A stretch of DNA of 10,821 nt from Sedimentisphaerales bacterium. Lineage in GTDB: Bacteria; Planctomycetota; Phycisphaerae; Sedimentisphaerales; SG8-4. Location of the stretch: the NCBI GenBank assembly GCA_016932895.1, contig JAFGCA010000781.1, positions 1-10,821 of the forward strand, written 5' to 3'. The notes beneath the pieces are model-generated. The model searched no databases. It was not told where the DNA came from and saw nothing but the letters and a program-made list of their open reading frames with translations. Below are positions 1 to 5,651 of this stretch, in pieces. The position numbers were made by a program, and so were the translations under genes. The first letter of the stretch is position 1; each line of letters starts with the position of its first letter.

Positions 1-179
1 CGACGAGTGGCCGCAGGAACGGCGGGATCGGCAACGGGCTGGCGTCCACGATGGCGACGATTGATTGTCGTGGCGAATTACGTTGCGGCGCGACAGTCGA
101 TTCGATAGAAAGATTGCATGGTCGAGAGTAGTGACAGACTGAGCGCGATGGTGCGGCTGGACGGGCAGGGTTCGTCATC
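1..179. other. 5' flank with no recognisable gene
   Basis: No protein family could be recognised in any frame. On the plus strand the three frames close at different points, one near 60 and another near 130, so the first 60 bases could be the 3' tail of a gene cut by the window edge, but nothing confirms it. A short imperfect inverted repeat (arms CGAC/GTCG around 55-70) and a weak promoter-like pair (TTGCGG, 17-nt spacer, TAGAAA) lie upstream of the flavodoxin-like gene. Neither is strong enough to call. Confidence 0.4.
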
Positions 180-647
180 GTGAAGATTGAGTACTTTCAT
201 GCTTCGAAGTATGGCAATGGAGCCATGGTGGCGGAGGAGTTTGGCAGGCGGATGGTTGCCAGAGGGGTCGCGGTCGACGTCCGTCACGTACGGGAGGTGA
301 AACCCAAGGAGGTGCCGCCGGCCGAGTTGTACCTGTTCAGTTCGCCGGGGCGCTGCGGCCGGCCCATCCGGGCCATGCGCCGCTTCCTGAAAAAGGCCCG
401 GCTGCCGTCGGGAGCGAAGTACGCCATCCTGACCACAGAGATGCCGACGCCGGAGCAGCGGAGCAAGTGGCAGCGCGTCATTCCGATCATGGACGAAAGA
501 CTGCGAGACAAGGGCCTGGTCAAGGTCGCGGAAGGCACGATTCTGGTCACCGGCATCAAGGGCCCGCTCGAGGAGGGCTGGGAGAAGAAAGTAGAAGCCT
601 TTGCCTCCCGGATTCTACCTGGGACCTGCAATTCTCCCGAAAAGTGA
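180..647 (+). CDS. Flavodoxin-like domain protein
   Basis: A 155-residue cytoplasmic protein with a flavodoxin-type alpha/beta layout. It opens with a first beta strand and FMN-phosphate-loop-like turn (KIEYFHASKYGNG, residues 2-14), then an amphipathic helix (AEEFGRRM), a second strand ending in DVRHVREV, and a third strand with the loop YLFSSPGRCGRP and helix AMRRFLKK near residues 51-71. The classical T/S-x-T-G-N-T loop is replaced by ASKYGNG, so FMN binding is plausible rather than proven; members of this family act in electron transfer or as small quinone or protoporphyrinogen oxidoreductases. The GTG at 180 is chosen because it places the first strand at the N-terminus as in flavodoxins; a weak GCAGGG lies at 165-170. 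The gene ends 26 bp before the DUF2961 gene, so co-transcription is likely, although a redox protein has no obvious link to a secreted glycosidase. The exact function is unknown. Confidence 0.75.
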   Translation: MKIEYFHASKYGNGAMVAEEFGRRMVARGVAVDVRHVREVKPKEVPPAELYLFSSPGRCGRPIRAMRRFLKKARLPSGAKYAILTTEMPTPEQRSKWQRVIPIMDERLRDKGLVKVAEGTILVTGIKGPLEEGWEKKVEAFASRILPGTCNSPEK

Positions 648-662
648 TCCGCCGGATGATTT

Positions 663-667
663 GGAGG
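663..667 (+). promoter_or_regulatory. Shine-Dalgarno GGAGG fixing the DUF2961 gene start
   Basis: A full GGAGG core lies 6 nt before ATG 674. The frame stays open upstream to at least 467, with another in-frame ATG at 656, but that ATG has no comparable site and would prepend non-signal-like residues. The site also sits in the 26-bp gap after the flavodoxin-like gene, which supports 674 as the true start. Confidence 0.8.
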
Positions 668-673
668 TCAATT

Positions 674-2347
674 ATGACTCGGTCAGGCAATAACCTCTTC
701 GCAGTGCTGGTGAGTGTTGTAGTCATCGGTGGAGGCCACTCGTCGTTCGGTTCCGAGTCTATCAGCCGGTTGCCCCTGATCAGGAAGGACGTGCGTTCGG
801 GCTTTGCCAACGGAGGCTGGAAGTACGACCGTTATGACGAACTGCGATCGCTGGACGCGCACACGAGTATTACCGTGGCCGATATCAAGGGGCCCGGAGT
901 CATCACGCACATTCATACCACGCGGCACTTTCCCGCCGACCTCATGTCCCGCGGCATCGTTCTGGAGATCTATTTCGATGGCGCCCGGGAGCCCGCCGTG
1001 CACAGCCCTCTGGCCGACTTTTTCGGCGACGGCTGCAACGGTCAGAGTGAGAACTTCAGTTCCCTGCTGATCGAGTGCGCCCCCTGGAGCTACAACTGCT
1101 ATTTCCCCATGCCTTTCAAAGAGAGGGCCAGGGTGGTCCTTCGCAATGATACCGACAGGCATGCCATGAACTACTCCTACGTGGAATGGGAGACGTTGCC
1201 GCAGTGGACACCAAATATGGGATATTTTCACGCCACTTACAACCGGGAGGTATTCCAGCTTACCAAGCATACCGACAAGATCATGTTTGACGTCAAAGGC
1301 GCCGGACACATCATCGGTCGGCAATACAGCGTGTGCAGCGACGAACAGATCTTCGAGAAGTTCGGCTTCGTCATGGAGGGCAACAACGAGATTGACATCG
1401 ACGGCCAGGAAAGAGCCATCGATTATCTGGGGACGGAGGACTCCTTTACCTTCAGTTGGGGTTTTCGGGAGAACTTCGCCGGCCTGCGCGCGGGAATGCC
1501 CCTGGTCAAGGTGGACGGCGAAGCCGATCTGCTGTCCATCTACCGCTTTCACGATCACATGCCCATCCGCTTCAACAAGGAGCTGCGCTGGCACATCAAC
1601 TGGCAGCACGAGAAGGGTTTCGCGTCCCGGCCGGACTGGGACCTTGCCGTGGACGATGACGGCTGCTGGGTGGACTATGCCACCGTGTACTATTGGTACC
1701 AGGACAACCCCGGGGGATTCAAGCATGGTCCTTTGCCGCCGGTGGCCGAGCGGATGAAGGCGCTGTCAAGACATTCGAAAAGACACATCGCCGATATGGA
1801 AGAGATTGTGAAGGCCAGTGTTGAAGTTGATCCACAACTGGCCAATACCTTTTCCAGACGCCAGGACATGGAAAGGGTAGTCGTTCGAAATCCGTATGCG
1901 GACACGCATCCGTTTTATATCGACACGCCCAAACCCGAAGGCGGCCATCCAGGGAATCCCAACCCGGGCCGGACGGGCATTCTCGCCGTTCATCCTAAAG
2001 ATGTATTTCATCCGTGCGTAGTACTGCGGAAGGTGGCTGTTCCGATGGATGGAAGTCACTCCCTGCGCGTGGTTGTCTCCGGCGATCCGTATGAGGTGAC
2101 GCGCAATTGCGATTTCATTCTGCAGGCGGGAATCTACGACGGAAGAGAAATCGACTGGTTCGACGAGGAAGTGGTTGAGTCGGGAGCGGAACCGTCGCCG
2201 GACAATTGGCGAACCCTCGAATACAATCTGAAGAAGTACTCGGGTAAAACCGTGACTATCGTCATTTCCGTAGCCGCCGGAGGCCCCAACGGGCACTGGG
2301 CCAATGAAGAGGCCTTCTTCGACGAGATCAGCGTGATCCGGGATTAG
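674..2347 (+). CDS. Secreted DUF2961-family glycoside hydrolase (GH172-like)
   Basis: A 557-residue protein with a Sec-type leader: a short basic start (MTRSGNN), a hydrophobic core (LFAVLVSVVVIGGG), and likely cleavage near residues 26-29. The body matches DUF2961, the family assigned to GH172 (fructofuranosidases and arabinofuranosidases acting on furanose sugars). Visible hallmarks are VADIKGPGVITHIH near residues 66-80, EGNNEIDIDGQ near 235-245, GTEDSFTFSWGF near 253-264 and YYWYQDNPGG near 339. E235 and E255 lie in the same contexts as the two acidic residues I associate with GH172 catalysis, but the usual GTGTED reads YLGTED here, with one residue less between them. From about residue 410 to the end there is a separate beta-rich region (HSLRVVVSGDP, DEISVIRD) resembling an appended carbohydrate-binding beta-sandwich. 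Substrate is unknown. It is co-oriented with the flavodoxin-like gene and convergent with the lactonase. Confidence 0.85.
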   Translation: MTRSGNNLFAVLVSVVVIGGGHSSFGSESISRLPLIRKDVRSGFANGGWKYDRYDELRSLDAHTSITVADIKGPGVITHIHTTRHFPADLMSRGIVLEIYFDGAREPAVHSPLADFFGDGCNGQSENFSSLLIECAPWSYNCYFPMPFKERARVVLRNDTDRHAMNYSYVEWETLPQWTPNMGYFHATYNREVFQLTKHTDKIMFDVKGAGHIIGRQYSVCSDEQIFEKFGFVMEGNNEIDIDGQERAIDYLGTEDSFTFSWGFRENFAGLRAGMPLVKVDGEADLLSIYRFHDHMPIRFNKELRWHINWQHEKGFASRPDWDLAVDDDGCWVDYATVYYWYQDNPGGFKHGPLPPVAERMKALSRHSKRHIADMEEIVKASVEVDPQLANTFSRRQDMERVVVRNPYADTHPFYIDTPKPEGGHPGNPNPGRTGILAVHPKDVFHPCVVLRKVAVPMDGSHSLRVVVSGDPYEVTRNCDFILQAGIYDGREIDWFDEEVVESGAEPSPDNWRTLEYNLKKYSGKTVTIVISVAAGGPNGHWANEEAFFDEISVIRD

Positions 2348-2383
2348 CATGCCATGTTGCGCACGCATCAGTGGGAATCCGCA

Positions 2384-2554
2384 TGACATCACAGATTGTG
2401 ATCTCAGCCGCTCGGACTCCTCTGCGAATAGCCGGAACGTGAGGTCGCCGGGCAACCGAACGCGATTGGGCTTCACAGCTTGAATCAGGGCACGAGTCTC
2501 GACGCCGTACAGTGCCGCCAAATCCAAGTCCGGGATAAGCTTCCGGCGGCGAAT
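2384..2554 (-). pseudogene. Decayed ORF6N-domain gene fragment
   Basis: The minus strand immediately after the lactonase stop codon, in the same frame, reads IRRRKLIPDLDLAALYGVET, followed by RALIQAVKPN, a stretch around LPGDLTFRLFAEE, and LRSQSVMS. This follows the ORF6N domain pattern almost from its first residue (IRG-x-RVML-x-x-DLA-x-LYGV-x-T-x-x-L-x-x-AVKRN ... F-x-x-DF-x-F-x-L-x-x-EE ... LRSQ-x-x-x-S). ORF6N is a small DNA-binding-associated domain of phage and chromosomal accessory genes. Here there is no start codon in front, the conserved F-x-x-D appears as LPGD, and similarity fades after LRSQSVMS. The next residues (AQHGML) are only weakly like the usual EQGVAML. No downstream domain remains before the DUF2961 gene ends at 2347. 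I read this as a roughly 57-codon relic; translation is unlikely unless the lactonase stop is read through. Confidence 0.7.
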
Positions 2555-3847
2555 TTACCCCGTCTTTGCGAGATCGAGAAAAACGATGTGCGAGGGATTG
2601 CCGACGGGCGTGTAGTGGCCGGTGAAGGCCAGGCGACCCGTCTTGCGATCCACGCGGAAGACGGCGATGTTGTCGCCGCGCTGGTTGCAGGAGTAAAGGA
2701 ACCGGCCGGTGGGGTCGAAATTGAAGCTGCGCGGATAGTCCCCGCGCGTCCATTCCTCCCCGACGTAGGTCAGGGCGCCGGTGGCGCCGACGGAGAAGAT
2801 CGCAATGCTGTCATGCAACCGGTTGCCCGCGTAGAGGAACCGGCCATCGGCGGAGACCATGATCTCAGAGCAGAAATTGCTGCCGGCAAACCCGGGGGGC
2901 AGCGTGGAGATGGTCTGCCTTGCGGCCAGGCCTCCCTTCCGGGCATCGTAGTCAAACATCACGACGGTCGAGCCTTCCTCCTGAATGGAATAGAACCAGC
3001 GCCCATTCGGATGGAAGCAGAAATGTCGCGGCCCGTCTCCCGGCGGCAGCGAAATCGCGGCCGGAGCATTCGCGGTGAGGACGCCCTTGTGGTCATCGAA
3101 CTTCCAGACGAAGATCTGATCCAACCCCAGATCGACATGCAGAACGAAACGCCCCGAAGGATCGGCCCCAATCATGTGTGCATGTGTTCGGTCGTGTCCG
3201 CTGAAGGCAAAGGTTCCCGGCGGAGCGTTCGTGGCCCTTCTCGGTCCCAGCGTTCCCACATCCGTCTTGATGTCCGTGGCGACACCCAGACCGCCGTCGG
3301 GCAGAATCGGCAGCACCGCCACCGAGCCGCCAAAATAATTGGCCACCAGCAGGAACTTCCCCGAAGGATGCACGCTCACATAGGTGGGCCCGGCCCCGCC
3401 GGAATGGACGGTGTTGAGCAGTTTCAACTGCCCGTCGCTGCCGTTGACAGCGAAGGCGCTGACCGTGCCCTCGTTGTTTTCGCCCACCCGGTCCGTCTCG
3501 TTGCTGGAATACAGGCGGGTTCCGGCGGCGTTCAACGCCAGGCAACTCGGACTCGTCCCCAGCTCATAGACGCCGTGCGGTGTCATAACCCCGGTGGCGC
3601 GATCCACCTGGAATACGTGAATCCCACGTCCATTTCCGGGAGGCAAATCCACCTGCGTCGGCGGCATGTCGCGGAGCGGCGAACTGAACGTGCCCACGTA
3701 GCCCATGAGCGGCCCCCCGGCCTCGGCCGATTGCGCCGTAAGCACACCCGCCATCAGCGGTGTGCTACCTGCTGCCAGCACGCAGGAGGATTTCAAGAAC
3801 GAGCGTCTGGAAACTCCCCGCGGAATCAGGTGGGAAGGGTGGTGCAT
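2555..3847 (-). CDS. Tat-exported lactonase, seven-bladed beta-propeller family
   Basis: A 430-residue protein of the lactonase family related to 6-phosphogluconolactonase YbhE/Pgl. The N-terminus carries a twin-arginine leader (SRRSFLK, residues 13-19, then CVLAAGSTPLMAGVL). The mature part shows repeated propeller-blade signatures: GRGIHVFQVDRATG, GTRLYSSNE, SGKFLLVANYFGGSVAVLPI, GPRHFCFHPNGRWFYSIQEE, GRFLYAGNRLHDSIAIFSV and GRFLYSCNQRGDNIAVFRVD. Family chemistry is hydrolysis of sugar lactones to aldonic acids; an exported location suggests a non-phosphorylated lactone. ATG 3847 is chosen because it puts the RR pair at residues 14-15; the frame stays open to ATG 3877 and ATG 3961, but those starts would bury the Tat motif 24-52 residues in. 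None of the three has a clear Shine-Dalgarno site. The likely partner is the Tat-type oxidoreductase gene upstream, which shares a cis element. Specificity is unproven. Confidence 0.85.
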   Translation of the reverse strand: MHHPSHLIPRGVSRRSFLKSSCVLAAGSTPLMAGVLTAQSAEAGGPLMGYVGTFSSPLRDMPPTQVDLPPGNGRGIHVFQVDRATGVMTPHGVYELGTSPSCLALNAAGTRLYSSNETDRVGENNEGTVSAFAVNGSDGQLKLLNTVHSGGAGPTYVSVHPSGKFLLVANYFGGSVAVLPILPDGGLGVATDIKTDVGTLGPRRATNAPPGTFAFSGHDRTHAHMIGADPSGRFVLHVDLGLDQIFVWKFDDHKGVLTANAPAAISLPPGDGPRHFCFHPNGRWFYSIQEEGSTVVMFDYDARKGGLAARQTISTLPPGFAGSNFCSEIMVSADGRFLYAGNRLHDSIAIFSVGATGALTYVGEEWTRGDYPRSFNFDPTGRFLYSCNQRGDNIAVFRVDRKTGRLAFTGHYTPVGNPSHIVFLDLAKTG

Positions 3848-3893
3848 GGTTTGGTCAACGGCAGGAGTAAGCAGCATCAGTGGCCGGGGCAAA

Positions 3894-3918
3894 CAACGCG
3901 CCGTACCTCGGCGCGTTG
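3894..3918 (-). promoter_or_regulatory. Perfect 10-bp inverted repeat in the lactonase leader
   Basis: Arms CAACGCGCCG (3894-3903) and CGGCGCGTTG (3909-3918) are perfect inverted copies around a 5-nt loop. The repeat lies 47-71 nt upstream of ATG 3847 and downstream of the shared 22-bp element, so it would form a stable stem-loop in a lactonase 5' leader if transcription starts upstream of it. No U-run follows, so a simple terminator is unlikely. It could equally be a dimeric repressor operator. Confidence 0.5.
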
Positions 3919-3933
3919 ATCGATCGACTGATA

Positions 3934-3955
3934 CTGACAGGAATTTTGATTCTTC
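3934..3955 (-). promoter_or_regulatory. Shared 22-bp upstream element, lactonase copy
   Basis: This element matches 5502-5523 at 20 of 22 positions in the same orientation. The plus-strand core is CTGACAGGAATT followed by TGATT and TTC; the two differences are at 3946 and 3952. It lies about 87-108 nt upstream of ATG 3847. The same spacing class relative to two functionally linked minus-strand genes suggests an operator or promoter component. The regulator is unknown. Confidence 0.5.
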
Positions 3956-4100
3956 AGCCATGAGAGTTACTACTGGACTTTTGCAAAACTCTTGTTACTA
4001 TATCCCCCTGACAGGCGAAGATTCGACCGGAGAATCGTCCATCCGCACGATTCACACGGTGCACCTTCTGCAGTGCAAGGCTGTGGTTCGCCGCGTTGCC

Positions 4101-4120
4101 TGGCAGGTCAAGACCTGCTA
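4101..4120 (-). repeat. Inverted repeat just after the oxidoreductase stop
   Basis: GCAGGTC (4103-4109) and GACCTGC (4112-4118) are perfect inverted arms separated by AA, extended by one G-T and one T-A pair. It begins 11 nt beyond the oxidoreductase stop codon in the direction of transcription. There is no T-run after it, so it is at most a factor-assisted terminator or an mRNA 3'-end stabiliser. Confidence 0.35.
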
Positions 4121-4130
4121 AGCGGAACGA

Positions 4131-5456
4131 TCAGACAAACGGTGTCTGTCCCGGCATGGCCATGGGTCTGATGGGCAGGTCCATGTCCCATGTCAGGTTG
4201 TCGGGGACGAGTTTCAACTCGGAATTCATGGCCTGGTCCCAGGAGATTTCTTTCCCGGTGTAGGCGGCCATGCGTCCCATGATGGCCATGAGCGTGCTGT
4301 GAGCCATCCAGACGCCGTCGTTGATCGGTTCGCCCTTGCGGATCGAGTCGAACAATTCGTTGTGCTCGACCTGGTACATGCTGGCCTTGGGGCCCTGATA
4401 GCGCCAGGGCTTTTCGCCCTTGATGACGGGATCGTTCCAGCCCTTGATGGTTCCGGTCCCGTCGGCGCCCATGAGGTAGTCCGAGTTCTCGCCGTAGCAA
4501 CCGCTGATCTGGCGCTGGGCCATGAACGCGCGAACGCCGTCCGGGAACTCGTAGAAGACGTCGATGTGGTCGAAGATATTGCCTTCGTGGTTGGGGAACT
4601 GGCGACCGCCGGTTGCGACCGCTTTGAGCGGGAGCACTCCATTCATCGCCCAGGCGATCTTGTCCACGCTGTGACAGGCCTGCTCCACCAGGCCATCGCC
4701 GCTGAGCCAGACGAAGTTGTACCAATTGCGAAGTTGCCATTCCACGTCGCTCATGCCGGCGGGGCGACTGGCGGCCGGGGGCATGGGTTTCACCGGTCCG
4801 GCCAGATAGGTGGCGTAGACGGCGCGAATATCGCCGATGCCGCCCTGGTGTACCTGTTCGTAGAAGGCGCGACGCGCCAGGTCATAGCGCCAGCAAAAGC
4901 CGGCCACCAGAGACAGGTTCTTCTCCTTGGCCATGGCGGCCGACTCGAGGACGCTGCGCACGCCCGGGGGGTCGGTAGCCATCGGTTTCTCGGAGAAAAC
5001 GTGTTTGCCGGCCTCGACTGCCGCGCGCAGATGTTGCGGCCGGAAACCCGGGGGGGTGCCCAGGACCACGACGTCCACGCCGCTGTCGATCACTTTCTGG
5101 AACCCGTCCAGGCCCACGAAGCACGCATCGTCCGGAACCTTGACGCGCGGCCCGAACTGCTCGTTGGCCCCGAGGCTCTGGCGACTCCTCTGCAGGCGAT
5201 CCTCAAAGGCGTCGGCCATGGCCGTCAAGACCACGTCTTCACCGGTGGACAGGGCTTGCGCCGCAGCGCCGGTACCGCGTCCGCCGCAACCGATGAGCCC
5301 GACCTTCAGCGTTTCGCTGGAAGAATAGGCCGCGGAGGCTTGCTGAGCGAAGGCCAGACGGCTTGCCAGAGCACCGCTAAGGGCAGCGGCACCGGAGGTC
5401 TTGAGAAACTGACGACGAGATGAATTCACAACGGATTGAGATTTTATCTTTTCCAT
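4131..5456 (-). CDS. Tat-exported Gfo/Idh/MocA-family oxidoreductase
   Basis: A 441-residue NAD(P)-dependent sugar or polyol oxidoreductase of the Gfo/Idh/MocA family. A Tat leader (SSRRQFLKTSGAAALSG, RR at 14-15, Ala-rich to about residue 43) precedes a Rossmann domain with GCGGRG at 56-61 and the hallmark SEKP motif at 155-158. The second half shows the WYNFVWLSGDGLVEQACHSVDK region (active-site H262 and D265 by family pattern) and GNIFDHIDVFYEFPDG. Export via Tat implies folding with bound cofactor, as in Zymomonas glucose-fructose oxidoreductase, so a ping-pong oxidoreductase or a catalytic-NAD enzyme is more likely than one using free NAD. ATG 5456 has an AAGGA site with a 5-nt gap, and longer versions of the frame lack a site. 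It is 195 bp downstream of the LarA-like gene and shares a 22-bp upstream element with the lactonase gene. Substrate is unknown. Confidence 0.9.
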   Translation of the reverse strand: MEKIKSQSVVNSSRRQFLKTSGAAALSGALASRLAFAQQASAAYSSSETLKVGLIGCGGRGTGAAAQALSTGEDVVLTAMADAFEDRLQRSRQSLGANEQFGPRVKVPDDACFVGLDGFQKVIDSGVDVVVLGTPPGFRPQHLRAAVEAGKHVFSEKPMATDPPGVRSVLESAAMAKEKNLSLVAGFCWRYDLARRAFYEQVHQGGIGDIRAVYATYLAGPVKPMPPAASRPAGMSDVEWQLRNWYNFVWLSGDGLVEQACHSVDKIAWAMNGVLPLKAVATGGRQFPNHEGNIFDHIDVFYEFPDGVRAFMAQRQISGCYGENSDYLMGADGTGTIKGWNDPVIKGEKPWRYQGPKASMYQVEHNELFDSIRKGEPINDGVWMAHSTLMAIMGRMAAYTGKEISWDQAMNSELKLVPDNLTWDMDLPIRPMAMPGQTPFV

Positions 5457-5461
5457 GGAAG

Positions 5462-5492
5462 TCCTTATACCAGTGAATGCACTACAAGTCAA
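5462..5492 (-). promoter_or_regulatory. Oxidoreductase start signals: SD AAGGA and overlapping TTGACT/TATAAG pair
   Basis: On the minus strand AAGGA (5462-5466) precedes ATG 5456 by 5 nt and is a good ribosome-binding site. The same bases overlap a sigma70-like pair, TTGACT (5487-5492) with a 17-nt spacer and TATAAG (5464-5469). If that pair were used, the transcript would begin almost at the ATG and be leaderless. Both readings cannot apply to one transcript; I favour the ribosome-binding-site reading with a promoter further upstream. Confidence 0.4.
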
Positions 5493-5501
5493 GATGCAAG
5501 C

Positions 5502-5523
5502 CTGACAGGAATTCTGATTTTTC
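5502..5523 (-). promoter_or_regulatory. Shared 22-bp upstream element, oxidoreductase copy
   Basis: Second copy of the element at 3934-3955 (20 of 22 identical, differing at 5514 and 5520). It lies 46-67 nt upstream of ATG 5456, directly behind the TTGACT box. Being shared by the genes of an oxidoreductase and a lactonase that could act in sequence, it is a candidate common operator. Confidence 0.5.
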
Positions 5524-5651
5524 CGCAGAGTCCCGCGGTCGCGCCTGCGCGTTTCACACCGACGGCCCGGTTTACTCCCAGGCAAGAGAAGACCAGCGTC
5601 GTTCTGACGCCAGCGGCTCGGTGACAGTCACTGATCACGTGCTGAGGGACA

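Noticed and set aside
683..1726. Long open frame (347 codons) on the minus strand opposite the DUF2961 gene
   Set aside because: It has no family motifs and no ribosome site, and it lies opposite a gene with a signal peptide, DUF2961 motifs and a good GGAGG site.
2388..2402. ATCACA-GAT-TGTGAT inverted repeat as a CRP-type site
   Set aside because: The half-sites are in the wrong order and spacing for TGTGA-N6-TCACA, and the site lies within the ORF6N relic region between convergent genes, not at a promoter.
2480..3919. Open plus-strand frame of about 479 codons opposite the lactonase
   Set aside because: The translation is Arg/Gly/Pro-rich with no recognisable domain; the minus strand encodes clear beta-propeller repeats and a Tat leader.
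3848..3961. Longer lactonase starts at 3877 or 3961
   Set aside because: They would push the Tat twin-arginine motif 24 or 52 residues into the protein and give no better ribosome site; the 3961 start would also place the shared 22-bp element inside the coding region.
4299..5423. Open plus-strand frame of 374 codons opposite the oxidoreductase
   Set aside because: It is a high-GC shadow frame with no motifs; the minus strand has the Rossmann GxGxxG and EKP motifs of Gfo/Idh/MocA.
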